Of a stretch of DNA of 64,000 nt, positions 1 to 12,200 are shown in pieces. This DNA is from Otis tarda (lineage: Eukaryota; Chordata; Aves; Otidiformes; Otididae): positions 166,606,053 through 166,670,052 of the forward strand of contig CM048552.1 of the NCBI GenBank assembly GCA_026413225.1. Reading direction: 5' to 3'. How positions within the stretch are numbered: position 1 is the stretch's first letter; each line of letters begins with the position of its first letter. The notes under the pieces are model-generated. The model saw only the letters and a program-made list of their open reading frames with translations. It ran no database searches and was not told the DNA's origin. Position numbers and translations under genes: made by a program.

Positions 1-1450
1 TAATTTTTTTTTTGTTAAATTGGCATTTTCTCACAGAAGCTTCTTAGATATTTTATTTCCCAAGCGTAACTAGTCACGAGACACTGAGCATCTGGCTGTG
101 GCATACCATTTACATGGAACTTCTGGAAGCTATGTTATTTGACTGCCATCACTGCTGCTTTCTTGTGACCATAAACCCTAAGTACTCAACAGTAAGCAAA
201 AATGAACAAAACTGCTAAAAATGGCTATTACATGTATCATAGGCCTTCACTGCCTTACCTTCTAACAGTAATGACTTCTCTGCTCCTTTTCTTCCTTTCT
301 TATTATAACATTTTATGTCTCTCATCAGTGCAAAAAACAAAGGAGCTAATCCTGCCAGGTACTGAATGCCTTCAATTCGTATTAAATTGCAGAGAATGAG
401 ATCACATAGTTAATCTCACGAACAGCTGTTGAAGTGACACCAAGGTCCTGCGTACTTTGGAGAGTCAGACATTGATGTAGCTGCAGTTGTGCAGCTCATT
501 CTCTGACAGGCAAGTTTTCAGTTCAGGCAGGCTTGAGAAACAGTGGCAGTAAGATCTTGCTTCACTACATCTCTTCAGCTCCACTAACGCCTGCAATCAG
601 GGCAATTTATAAAACAAGACCAAGTGCCAGTGCTTTAGTTCTTTCCTGCAGTGGAGTTTAGCAGCCTAGAGGATCAAGCCCCCTGGCATTTTTTTTCTAT
701 ATAAATTAAAAAAAAAAAGAAACAGCTCTGCTGTATATAAGATATGGCATTATTTTCTAGTATTACAAAGTTTTTCTTTGCTAGCTTTGATCCTTTAATT
801 ACATTTTTAAATTAATAACAGTGTTTTATGAATTCTGTTTCCTTTTTCTTAAGCATTCTGGATTACAGCTGCAAAAATGCCTTCTGTAGAGCGCTACTAA
901 TCAGCAGCCCACAAGGAACTGTAAGAAGCAGCTTAGCAAAAGCAATCAAAATTCCTATAATCCAAGAAGTAGAAGGGAAAAGAACACAAAACAAATACAC
1001 TTAAGAATCTACAGAGACAATTAGAGAAGATCGCAATAAAAGGCAACAATGACAAATATCTGTATCACTGTAGTAGGCCCAAATTTTCGTCAGTTGTTCT
1101 ACTATATTGTTAATTTCTTCAGCTAAACACTTCTGTAAATTCTCCCTACAGCAGAAGGATAAGACCTTTTAGAAGGTCATTTTCTTCTCAATTATTTTGC
1201 AAAGGGACTATTATGTGGAGTGGACTCTTAATTAAAAATAATTGAAAATTGTATTTAATTCTCAGGAATTATGACATTAAAAGAGAAAATAGGCTCTGGT
1301 TATTTTGGAGACAATGAGTTCCTCTCGTTATAGTAGTGCAGTAAATTCTTACAATATAATAATGGATTATAATTTCAATGTTTCAGATAAAGACCAACTG
1401 CAAAATTTTTTTTTTCCAGTTGTATAATTTTAATAAGCAACATTTGCCAC
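1..1450. other. Unique AT-rich flank, no gene seen
   Basis: No convincing ORF, RNA gene or recognisable repeat; a 65-codon open frame at 202-399 has no recognisable features. Confidence 0.6.
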
Positions 1451-1908
1451 AGTCTGGGGTAGTTGGGAGAGTGGTAGAACAAGGCACCAGCTGTGCAGCT
1501 TGGGCCTTGAGCCATCACTTTCAAGCCAGAAGATTCAAGGGCAAGGCGATCTTGTACTCAAGACTATATATGGAAGATTTAAGGAGGAGTTCGACCAGCG
1601 AATTCGAGGAGGGGGCATCCTGATGACCCCCAAGACCACCAGAAGATCCTCGACTCAAAAGACTGAGCATGCACAAATGGGAGGAGACGTATCATAATGA
1701 TTTCTCGGAAGATTGATGTTTATGTATAACATTTCTCGTAAATCTAGTGAATATGTATATTGAGTGTGTATTTAACTGTCCTGTTGGATCAGATAGGTGT
1801 GCATGCTAGGTGCAGCAATCCCCCGTGTGCCCAGCGCTGCAATAAAGAAGTGCCTTCTTCTTAACTTCACATTGCTGTTAAGGAGTTTTATTCTGGATTT
1901 TGGTAACA
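1451..1908 (+). mobile_element. LTR-like element, copy 1 (~457 bp)
   Basis: This copy is nearly collinear with 8754-9211. Both carry AGAGTGGTAGAACRAGGCAC, a GATTTCTCGGAA motif, CAATCCCCCGTGTGCCCAGC, the poly(A) signal AATAAA (here 1841-1846) and the shared end TTTTGGTAACA. Hexamer placement and the CA end suggest a retroviral-type LTR, probably a solo copy. The 5' end lacks a clear TG and no target duplication can be recognised. A 23-base A-run starts four bases after the 3' end. The class (ERV1 or other) is not resolved, and open frames in it have no recognisable protein. Confidence 0.6.
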
Positions 1909-2565
1909 CTGCAAAAAAAAAAAAAAAAAAAAAGCAATACTCTCTATGCAGGTAGTTGGTAGAAGTTGGGGGTAGATGAGTCTGTGTTCAGCCCTAGCCA
2001 GTGAAGAAAATATTTTGTGGAGATTGCCTTCTTACAACTACTGTTACCAATATTGATCTCAGCTAACCACTGCAGTACACTGAAATCAATTCAGCTACAT
2101 TCCTTGAGTCACCTAAAACTAAAGCACTCTACTGTTGAATCAAGTCCATTGACTTGAAATAGCTTTATTTGCACTGGAATGTTAACACAACACAGAGATA
2201 ACACTTGAATGCTAAGACAACAGAGAGACAAATAGGGGCATTCACCCCTCTCATGACTCAGAAGCCTGCACAAAGCAATCTGGTGGGGGTTGTGTTGAAA
2301 ATAATAGGATCTGAAAGGGAAATAAATCCTTTCCTCTATGTAGTTTCCTTTATACCCTAGAGGGCAGAGGGTGTGGGAATGTATAGTCTACACATGAACA
2401 GATTTAACTGCATAAGTATCATCACTGACCTGAACTAGCCCTGACTGTTTCTGGTTTTGGTGTAACTTGTTTGGCAGACGTGCTATTTTAGTTAAGATGG
2501 CACTTACCCAAAGAGAGTATTTCGCAGATGAAGATCTAAAACAACCGGTATGTAAGCATCCAATG
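1909..2565. other. Unique spacer between LTR-like copy 1 and CR1
   Basis: Starts with an A-run (1913-1934). The remainder is unique with nothing recognised. Confidence 0.55.
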
Positions 2566-3090
2566 ATCATAGAATCATAGAATCATAGAATCATGGAATC
2601 ATAGAATTGTTTGGGTTGGAAAGGACCTTTAAATGTCATCTAGTCCAATCTCCCCCCCTTCCCCCACCTTCCTGCAAGGAGCAGGGCCATCTTCAACTAA
2701 ATCAGGTTGCTCAAAGCCTCATCCAACCTGGCCTTGAATGTTTCCAGGGATGGGGCACCTACCACCTCTCCGCGTAACCTGTTCCAGTGTTCCACCATCC
2801 TCATTATAATGTTTTGGTTTTTTTTCCTGATGTCTAATATGAATCTATCTCCTTCTATTTTAAAAATCATTAGCCCTCGTCCTTTTACAACAGGCCCTGC
2901 TGAAGAGTTTCTCCCTATCTTTCCTATAAGCCTTCTTTAGGTACTGAAAGGCCTCTACAAGGTCTCTCTGGAGCCTTCTCTTCTCCAGGCTGAATAGCCC
3001 CAACTCTCTCAGCTTGTCTTCACAGGATAGGTGTTCCAGCCTTCTGATCATCTTTGTGGCCCTCCTGTGAACTCATTCCAACAGGTCCAT
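2566..3090 (-). mobile_element. CR1 LINE 3' fragment (truncated)
   Basis: On the - strand this is a 5'-truncated CR1. It holds the C-terminal reverse-transcriptase ORF remnant (RLEHLSCEDKLRELGLF, 2860-3051), then the 3' UTR and the ATTCTATGATTCTATGA tail at 2566-2600. Substitutions and a frame break upstream of the usual ORF end show it is an old copy. Confidence 0.93.
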
Positions 3091-5085
3091 ATTTGTATGT
3101 AGATTGCCACAACATTATGTTGTATGTAGTTTGCCACACATTATGTGTTGCCATGAAGACAAAACCTCAAGCATGACCACTGCATGTCCTATCTGTCTGT
3201 TCATTAGTGTAGATTAAATGTTGCTGCTGTTTTTTTGAGCTTAACCACTAGTAAGTGTACCGACAGTTAAGGAATCATGGAAATTTAAGTTTACTTTGGA
3301 CAGGTTTAGCTGTTAGACAGACATGCATGTGATTGTCTGTGCTGTCTTTTATGCTTTTGCAACAGAATCAAACTGCCAGATGAAAAAAAAAGTGAAACAG
3401 CCCTAAGCCACTACTCATACTCCAAGAATTAACCTCATATTTTTACTTCTAGTACAGCAACAGAGAACTGCCTCCACTAAAACTTGATGGTGATATAGTT
3501 GATGCCCATTTTTATCTCCCTATAAAAAATACAGTCTTTTGGACAGTTAACGTTTAGCCTAAGATAGAGTTGAGGGACTATTATTTATGCTTTTTAATTG
3601 TATTAACCTACACACATTTGCATCACAGTTTTCATTCTTATGATTTTGCATGTATAAGCTGCTTGAATATATATGCATACAGATACATACGTACATACAA
3701 ACAACATATGCATAGGTGTATATAGCTCTATGTATGCATTCATACAAAAGAGAATGGCCTGCTAACAAATATTTTTTGGTTGCACTTTTCCTCAAATAGC
3801 AGAGTTTCATTTGTTCTGCTATGCCAAGATCCTTCTTTCATTCAATAATCTACGTTTATTTATATATTGAATCCAATAAAATGTATAGGATATTGTACTG
3901 GAAATAATGCAGACTAGAGATTTAGACCACTAAAAAAAAGAAGTCAGCCCTCTTGGATAAAACCAGCCTTTTTAGATTAACTTTTTTTTTTTTTAATTGT
4001 CCCACATAAGTGGTTCCTAAACATCTTTAGGTTCCTAAACATCTTATATTTAGTGTATCAAATTTAGTTAATACTTTTGCTATGGGATCTTTACTATTTC
4101 AAAGCCTAAAACCACAACTGTATTCTTCTTGTGCAGTGTACATTAAAGATGTCAAAGCACCTCTGATTTCTTAGGATGGATTTCATTACAGTTTAAAGCA
4201 AGATCCCTTTCTAAACAGAATATTATTAAACAGATCTGCTGGTTCAGACTAGATAAATGAGAAAAAAAAAAGAAAAAAAAAAAGGAAAACAAATTTTTGC
4301 TTTATCACCATGTTCTTTCAGGCTAATATATTCCTCCACTCTTATGTTCTAGTTAAGTAATTTTCTCTTTTTAGGATTTTTATTTTAGATCATGGCTATC
4401 AAGGTACATCCATCCTCTGAATCTTAAAACCATTTGCTGTCTTCCTGATCTGGGCCAATTTATACCCGTTCTTTGTACAGCGGCACCCACTACCATTGAA
4501 GCGAATAGCATGTCCTGACACCAAAGTTGTCCTCAGCATAAGGATCAAGTCTCCAGGATGTCACTGGGCTGCAAAATGTTAAACAAAATCCAGAGTAAGT
4601 TTAAATTCTAGCTTGATAGCACTGAGATGTGGTATACTGCTTGTTTCTTGCAAGTGATAAACCTTTGTTAACTTGTTTATTGATAATTGCCAAGTTGTTT
4701 TGACTACATCTGATGGGATAATGTTGTTTAGCTTTGTTATTTGTATATTTATTTTAATCACAGGCATCAAAGTTATTCCATATCTGTTATAAATCTGAGA
4801 AGAGGACAAATGTTCTTCTATGCAGAAAAACTGACAGGATTCTTATACTGCTAGCAAACACGTTGTTGTTACTTACATGTGTATTATTCCCAGGAAACAT
4901 TAGTACTAAGAAGTCATTTGAAAATACACTCCTTTAACACATTTTAGTCTTTAAAAAAAAATCATATTAATTGTCCAAAGCAGTAAATACAGTGGATTTA
5001 TAGCTGTGGAATAGAAAAATAGCATTAGTATAGACAAAACACTAGTTATTTCTAGTATTATTCCACCAGTTAATCTAATTCTTGA

Positions 5086-5116
5086 CCTAAAGACGCTAGA
5101 CCTAAAGACACTACTG
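5086..5116. repeat. Short tandem duplication of GACCTAAAGACRCTA
   Basis: A 15-base unit occurs twice in a row, differing at one base (ACG versus ACA). Confidence 0.6.
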
Positions 5117-5242
5117 TCTAAGCCATACCTCAATTGCTTTACATGATTGGGCAACATAATGATTCATTTATTAAAAATCTCATTACATTAATATTCCTGT
5201 CCCAAAACATATTTATTATTTTTGATATTGCTGCTGTTTTGA

Positions 5243-5345
5243 TTTCCTTCCCTTCCTTCCTTCTTTCCTTCCCTCCTTCCTTTCTTCCTTTATTCCCTGC
5301 CTCCCTCCCTCTCTCTTCTCTTTCTGTCTTCTCCTGTCTCTCACA
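5243..5345. repeat. (CCTT)n / CT-rich low-complexity tract
   Basis: About 100 bases of TTCC, CCTT and CCCT units on the + strand (GA-rich on the -). Open frames over it on both strands are repeat-encoded and not genes. Confidence 0.85.
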
Positions 5346-5470
5346 TTCTCTCTGACACACCTTCACATTTTCTCTCCTTAACAGACAGAAGGTCACAGCA
5401 AGGGGAAGAGTGTCAAACAAAATAAATCCTGCCTGCCCAGCATATGTTTCTCTCCTGTGATTTAATTTTA

Positions 5471-5557
5471 AGTTCATTTTTCATACTTTAGCTTTATATT
5501 TATGCTTTATATTTATATTTTATATTTATATTTTAGTTCATTTTTCTACTTTAGCTT
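5471..5557. repeat. Imperfect direct repeat flanking a (TTTATA)n array
   Basis: AGTTCATTTTTCATACTTTAG (5471 on) recurs as AGTTCATTTTTCTACTTTAG (5535 on), enclosing four or five TTTATATTTATA-type units. It looks like local slippage or segment duplication. Confidence 0.65.
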
Positions 5558-6645
5558 TTTTTACCCATGCTTTAGCATTCAGTTACACTAAATGTACATG
5601 GAGAAAGTGAAGAAGGAGCTATTTTGCAGTGTTTTGCATCTTTGGTTCACCTTGTTTATCTTTGGATTATAGGAGAAGGCACATGTCTAAACAATAACAG
5701 AATGTATTATCCTTATGTCTGAAATCCAAAAAGAAAACAGTGTAGGACAACAGCAAGTTCTTAAATACAGTACCAGATGTTCAGAAAACAAATATAAAAT
5801 AAACAATTTATGAAACAAACACATAAAGGTGAAAACATATTGTGCATTTCTGTAAGAGAAGTGCTGCTTTTATTCTGGCTTTAATTTTCAGACTCCTGAC
5901 TGAACTGAAGACAGTATCACCAAGCCAAAAAAAGTTCTTCAGTCCTTTCTTCACATAATGTAGAAATTAAAAAAAAATAGAACCCAAAATCACATATACT
6001 TCTGTATTGTTTCAACCCTACAAAGTACTGAACATCTCCATTTTACCAAGAATTCATTGGGAATTGTGAACACTCTATGTCTTTTGGGACCAGCTACCAT
6101 ATTAATAATACTACAAAACCAACCACACCCTCCAAAAACCTGCACCCAATGGAAAAAAAAACCAAACAAGCAACCAAAAACGAAAAAAACCCACTTGTTT
6201 AAAGAACCTGTGAACAGTTACAAGAAACCACAAAGTTATTTGAGATTGTTTTTTCTACTTATAGATCTTGCATTTGTAAAAGGATTTATGGCATATAAAA
6301 TCTGTGGTTGTGTATGTTTAGAGAAACACAATGGATGGATAAGATTACCAGGTTTAAACTTTCAGCAGCAATGCATCGATACTGTTCTTGATATCAAGAC
6401 CAATTGTTCAGAAAGTCCCAAGGCTACCTAAGTGCTTTACAAATAAAATATATATTATTATTGCCTACACACAAAGACAACAAAACATTTTTAAAATGTT
6501 AGTAAAATAAACATCACATATCTTCTCCTGTTTTAATGGCTAGGGCTGTGAGCATATATGAGTAAATGAGAAAAGTTCTCAGCTCTTCCTCAAGCAACTT
6601 GCAACTTACAGGAGCAGTCGAGCTTGTTTGATTGTTCTCTGTTTT

Positions 6646-7003
6646 TCATAGAATCATAGAATGGTTAGAGTTGGAAGGGACCTTCAAGGGTCATCTAGTT
6701 CAACCCCCCTGCAAGGAGCAGGAACATCCTCAACTAGATCAGGTTGCTCAGAGCCTCATCCAGCCTGGCCTTGAACATTTCCAAGGATGGGGCTTCCACC
6801 ACCTCTCTGGGCAACCGGTTCCAGTGTTCTATAACTCGCATTGTAAAAAATTTTTTCCTAATATCCAATCTAAATCTACCTCCCTCTATTTTAAAACCAT
6901 TACCCCTAGTCCTATCACAACAGGCCCTACTGAACAGCCTCTCCCCATCTTTCTTGTAGGCCCCCTACTGGAAGACCACTATAAGGTCTCCCCAGAGCCT
7001 CCT
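6646..7003 (-). mobile_element. CR1 LINE fragment, 3' half of an element split by an LTR insertion
   Basis: The 3' tail (ATTCTATG units) starts at 6646, and the antisense CR1 reads normally to GAGCCTCCT at 7003. There it is broken by the LTR at 7004-8076 and resumes at 8077. The ORF remnant is frameshifted. Confidence 0.93.
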
Positions 7004-8076
7004 TGTCGTAATTCAGCCCTGATCAGAACCAGACTACACAGTCTCTCTCTCGCTTTCCCCACCCTCCAAGCGAACAAGGGGAGATGATATAAGGAAAACG
7101 GCTCGAGGTTTGAGATAAGGACAGGGAGAAATCTTTAAAGTTACCATCACGGGCAAAACAGACTCGACTTGGGGAAAAGTATTCATTTATTTCTAAAACT
7201 AGAAGGAGAATGAGACAGGGAACAAGATAACCTCCCCCCACCCCTCCTTCTTCCCGGGCTTAGCATTATCTCGACTACCTTCTCCCCCTGAGCGGCACAG
7301 GGAGAAAGAGGGAATGGGGGTCGCGGTCAGTTCATCACGCGTTTTTTTACACCGCTGCGTCATCGGGGGAAGAACTCCTCGCATTCCTCCCCTGCTCCAT
7401 TGTGGGGTCCCACCCATACGCCACAGTCTTTCATGAAACTGCTCCAGCGTGGGTCATCTCTTCCACAGGGTGCAGTCCCTCTAGAACAGCTGTCCCAGCG
7501 GGCCCTCCATGGGCCACAGCTGCCTTCAGGCCTCCACTGCTCCAACGTGGCGTCCTCCACAGGCTGCAAGTGAATCTCTGCCCCTCTGTGGACCTCCATG
7601 GGCTGCAGGGGGACAACCTGCTCCACCATAGTCTTCACCACAGGCTGCACGGGAACCTTGGCCAGGAGCCGCATTACTCCTCCCCCTCCTTCTGCACTGA
7701 CCTTGGCATCTGCAGCCACTCCTCACAACAGGCTTGCAGACGTCTCTCAGGATCCTTTTTACATCTTATTCACTTCTCATCTCCTCTCCACTTCTTGCAG
7801 CCAGGCCGAGTTGGGCCCAGTCAGCTGCCCGGCGGGAGGCCAGAAGGTGAGGCCTGCAAGGCCCACGAGGCTCGCGCCTCCCCCTCTCTGCCCCCCGCTC
7901 AGCTGCTTCACATCTTCTTCTTGTTTTTTTTTTCCTGTTATCCCCTTCTTAAATACATTATCGCAGTGGGTCCACCCTAGGCCTGGCCGAGTCCACTAAA
8001 CAAAGGGGAGCAATTTCTAGCAGTTCCTACAGAAGCTACCAGCTTAGGCCCACCCTCACTAAACAAAACCAGAACA
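7004..8076 (-). mobile_element. Solo LTR of an avian endogenous retrovirus inserted in a CR1
   Basis: The element runs from TGTCGTAATTCAG at 7004 to ACCAGAACA at 8076, with TG...CA ends and a 5-bp target duplication CTCCT at 6999-7003 and 8077-8081. It splits a CR1 at a point whose two halves rejoin perfectly. On the - strand it has a TATA-like TATTTAAG (7948-7955) and AATAAA (7186-7191). The middle is built of GC-rich CTCCA/GGGCTGCA blocks typical of an abundant Neoaves LTR family. It shares its terminal sequence and TCTCTCTCTC block with 56372-56823. No viral gene is present; a 192-aa open frame at 7402-7980 is a non-coding by-product. Confidence 0.9.
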
Positions 8077-8237
8077 CTCCTCTTCTCCAGGCTGAACAGC
8101 CCCAACTCTCTCAGCCTGTCCTCATAGGAGAGGTGCTCCAGCCCTTTTATCATCTTCGTGGCCCTCCTCTGGACCTTCTCGAACTGGTCCATGTCCTTCT
8201 TGTGTTGGGGGCTCCAGAACTGGACACAGTACTGCAG
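8077..8237 (-). mobile_element. CR1 LINE fragment, 5' half of the split element
   Basis: Continuation of the CR1 at 6646-7003 after the LTR. It opens with the duplicated CTCCT, then CTTCTCCAGGCTGAACAG. On the - strand it encodes a piece of the CR1 ORF2 C-terminus ([20 protein letters not shown]). Confidence 0.93.
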
Positions 8238-8753
8238 TCCTTTTATTCTAGCACATGCAAGTGGCAAAGCTTGAAGCAAGGTTAATTAATTTTTAACTAA
8301 TTAACAAATAGTTTGTTAACGACAATTAATAAATAATGCTTTTAAACAACTTTTAATTTTTATAGGATATTTTTGTTGCAAATATTAAAAAATTAAAAAC
8401 TTTATTTTGAGTAAAATAGGTTAGATAAAGATTAACTGACTTGTAGCATTGTGTTTTAGGAAACTAAGGAAACTGTTATGGGCACCAGCTTGCTGCTAGG
8501 AAACCCCCTACCCTTTCCATCTCGATCTGGTTATCGAGGACTTTAATCAGTAGAATTATTATCAGTGTTACAACCAATGATTGATAATACGAAAATACTT
8601 AACCAATATGATTCTGGAATATCAATATGGGGTGATTCTTGCCAACTATAGAGCTATAGTCACATGGGTTAAATTTTATATGAAAAATCCTTAGAGGGAA
8701 TGGGGACTCTTAGAACTGTTACAACACCTTGTTTATTGGAAATTAGCCTAACA
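8238..8753. other. Spacer between the split CR1 and LTR-like copy 2
   Basis: Very AT-rich to about 8450, then mixed sequence with a purine tract at 8695-8707. No coding or retroviral motif is recognised. Confidence 0.5.
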
Positions 8754-9211
8754 TGTCAGGGGTAGCTAGGAGAGTGGTAGAACGAGGCACCAGCTGTGCA
8801 GCTTGGGCCTTGAGCCATCACTTTCAAGCCAGAGGATTCAAGGGCAAGGCGACCTTGTTCTCAAGACCATATATGGAGATTTTAAGGAGGGGTTCTACCA
8901 ACGGGTTTGAGGAGGGGGCGTCCTGACGACCCCCAAGACCACCAGAAGACCCTCGACTCAAAGGACTGAGCATATGCAAATGGGAGGAGACGTATTATAA
9001 TGATTTCTCGGAAAATTGATGTTTGTGTGTAACATTTCTCATAAATCTAGTGAATATGTGTATCGAATGTGTATTTAACTATGCCGTTGGATCAGACAGG
9101 TGCGCACGCTAGGTGGAGCAATCCCCCGTGTGCCCAGCGCTGCAATAAAGAAGTGCCTGCTTCTTAACTTCACATTGCTGTTAAGAAGTTTTATTCTGAA
9201 TTTTGGTAACA
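8754..9211 (+). mobile_element. LTR-like element, copy 2 (~458 bp)
   Basis: This is the second copy of the element at 1451-1908, in the same orientation and by eye over 90% similar. It begins TGTCAGGGGTAG and ends GGTAACA, with AATAAA at 9144-9149. A purine-rich GAGGGAATGGGGA lies about 50 bases upstream (8695-8707), which could be a remnant polypurine tract. No gag, pol or env frame is found on either side, so the two copies are not a recognisable provirus pair. Confidence 0.6.
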
Positions 9212-12200
9212 TTTTTAGGATTCTCCAAGTTCTAAAACATTCATGTTAGTGGTGGAAGAGACTATAGCTATGATGCTCTAACATGGTTTTGTAATAGATT
9301 CTTTTTTTCAGGTTTTTTTTTTTTCACTCCTTTACCAAACTGACACTATTAGACTGATATTTTTCATCACTAAGTTGAAGTGGATATTTGAAAAAAATAA
9401 AAGTTTAAGTTAAAATATTTTAGCTATTTATCTCACTGTGATATCTTGTTAAATTATATTTAAGAACATATTTTTTAAAAGTTTAGAATTTCTAGTCTGT
9501 TGCAGAAAAACTTGAAACTTGCCAAGGAGGTCTTCTTGAGTAATATTTTGCCTTTTAGCTTCTTTGTGAAACCTTGACAGCTTCTAAGCTGTTAGAAAAT
9601 CCCATTATATCTACTGAGCTCGGTGGTGATAGCTACATTAATTATAGTTTTGAATTACACACAGACTGAACAGAAGACCATAATAAACATTGTACTATAT
9701 TGGACAAATTGTCCATCTAACCCTACATCCCATTTCTCACAGTGACCTATATTAATTAAGGTGGTTGTTTGCAGCACGAGGAAGGTGTAGCTTAACAGGT
9801 TAAAGGAATAACTGGAAGTGTAACCTACTTTTTGTCCCCTGTCCTTTCTGTGATCAATTTGCTTTCAAGATTTTTTGTTGTTGCTGCTGCTTAATCAGAT
9901 TATACATTGGAAGCTTCTATACAAATTGACTAGGAGGTTGGCATTTTAGTTGTTTACCTACTCGTTAATCAATTTTTAAATTTTTTTTAAATAAACAAAA
10001 AAAAAAAAGGACACATTTATCTCATAAACAGTAGCTGGAATCTCCTAGCAACAACAACACCATTAAGGTGTAATTTCTTCTTTTCCTTTTTTTTTAATCA
10101 TTACTATTTTAAATATCCCTGACTCTTCAAAGTGTCTGAATTTAGATGCTACTTTTTCATAAGATTGAGAACTTAAAAGAGGTTGATTTCCTTGATGTCA
10201 ACAATGTAATGCTAACTTATAAAACAGGTAATATTCAAAATGTTTGTAATAAATAGTGTATGGAAAAATATTCCTAAGAATTCACAGAATATCATACATT
10301 CATGGAGTTTTTGTAGTAATTAGGAAAATTGCTTCCCAAGCATAGTTTTTTTTTTTATGAGTCAAGATTCAGAACAATAAAGCTACTTATACACATAATC
10401 TAATCAATAAAATCCAGCTTTTACGACAGTCATCAACGCAGTGCTCTTTCGTTTCACTCCTCATTTCTCTCTGATATCTTGGTAGAAATGTAAAAAAGAT
10501 AACAAGTGAACAGCCCTCTATAACATCGGAAATTAAGAAATAACAACATAATATCCTTCTTGTAGATTTATCCTTTCAAAGGAAATTTTGAAGACACAAC
10601 TTGATGACTTTTCTTCTGCTTATTCTGCTTTGAAAAATAATATTGTTATTTTATATCGAATATCCTACTACACCTAGGTAACTTTCAGTTCAGGTATTCT
10701 TGAAATACACTAATAAACTAAAATATTTCAACTGTTCATTCTATTCAAGAAATGAGTGGAAAACAGACTGTAAAAAAAAATAAAATTGTTTTGATATATT
10801 TTTTTCAATGAAATATTATTTTTATAAACATTCCCTTGATGTTAGAGTTAATCCCTTGAATGGGATTAGCAACATGTAGAATTAGTCATCTAAAAATCAG
10901 TTAGTTTTAGTGTAAATTAATGTAAACAGTAAAGGTCTTTCTAATAATGTGTCACAAATAATGCTTTCCCAACATGATCTATTCTACTTGTTTTATACAT
11001 ATTTTAGTACAGCTGAGTAGCTAATTTCTCTTCACTGACTGTAAGGATACCTAGGTGAGTATATCAGATTATATGCTAAAAGGTAAAGCTACCACCATAC
11101 TACTGAATTGTTCCATCATAATTTGCTTCAGTTTCACTTTTACAAGCTAATTTTAAAAACAGTAAAATATTTTACTTAAATTATTAAAATATTTAATTAA
11201 AACCAAAACATTTTGTAATCTCTTCACAATTTCTTCTCCAAAAAAAAAGCCAGAAACAATATTAATTAAGAAAAAAATAAGAAAATGGTTTAGTCTAAAA
11301 TTTTTTTTCTATTCCAGCAGTGACCTAAAAAAAACAATCAATTGTTCAGAGAAATGTACCTCTAACCTTTAATCTCTTCAGATTTTGAGAAATCGAAGAG
11401 AAAAGAAGGGAGCTGTTACTCTGAGTCCTCAGACAAAAAGCCGTATATTTTCAGCTGATCTCTTTTTCGCTTTGTTTTGTTTTTACTTTACCTTTAGTTG
11501 ACCTTCCACAGTTAGAGTGAAAGTACACAAGTTATTGAGTCAGTCCTCAATGACTTGAACTCTCATGATGAGTGTTACGGGGAAGGAAAATGAAGAAGTG
11601 TCAGAGAGAAGTGAAGTGAGTCCTTCAGCAATGACCTTGCGTGCCCTCCTAGAAGTATTTCCCACTTGTAGCCCTGGAGTCCTTTAGCAATCTGTTACAC
11701 ACCCATAGAGGGGGCAGCACTGCTATGTTTTAGAGACACTACTCACAACCAGATGCAATAAAAATTTTAAAATGCAGCATTCCAACTGCTAAAGGGGTAT
11801 ATTTGTGCTATGGTATGTCTACGCCACCTTCATGGGAGAGGTAGGACACTTTATTTCTCTTGGTCTACAAATGGAAGGAATGTACTTTTGTACAGGTTCA
11901 TCAGATCTGTGATAGCATGAACCGCTTCTCATATGTGCGGCATAGCAGGTTTATTATGTCTGCCGATTTGTCCAAGGCTAGCTTGTGTGGTTCTGCACTG
12001 CAAATGCTGGGTCTTGTGCATCAAACAAATTATGTATTTGAGAGCCAAGCACGTGAATCCCGGATCACATGCATCCTACAGGACCATATACTGCAGACCT
12101 GGTCGACAGCTTATGATTTTTTTTTTCTAAATATAAATGCTGAAACTCTAGAATGTAAATAAGTATTCATGTCAAATAAGGTAAACCAGTAAAACTGAAT

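Larger units (their letters stand above)
3091..6645. other. AT-rich intergenic DNA with simple repeats
   Basis: Holds the CT-rich tract, the TTTATA array and short local duplications such as GGTTCCTAAACATCTT (4012-4045, twice). No gene-like frame. Confidence 0.55.

Noticed and set aside
7402-7980. 192-codon open frame near 7.4 kb
   Set aside because: It lies wholly inside the solo LTR, in its GC-rich repeated block. It is not a host or viral gene.
1451-9211. A full provirus bounded by the two ~457-bp LTR-like copies
   Set aside because: No gag, pol or env frame or primer-binding site was recognised between them, and the interval contains CR1s and a different LTR.
11860-12162. 100-codon ORF in AT-rich DNA
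   Set aside because: No family resemblance, and an overlapping second frame is similarly open; treated as chance.
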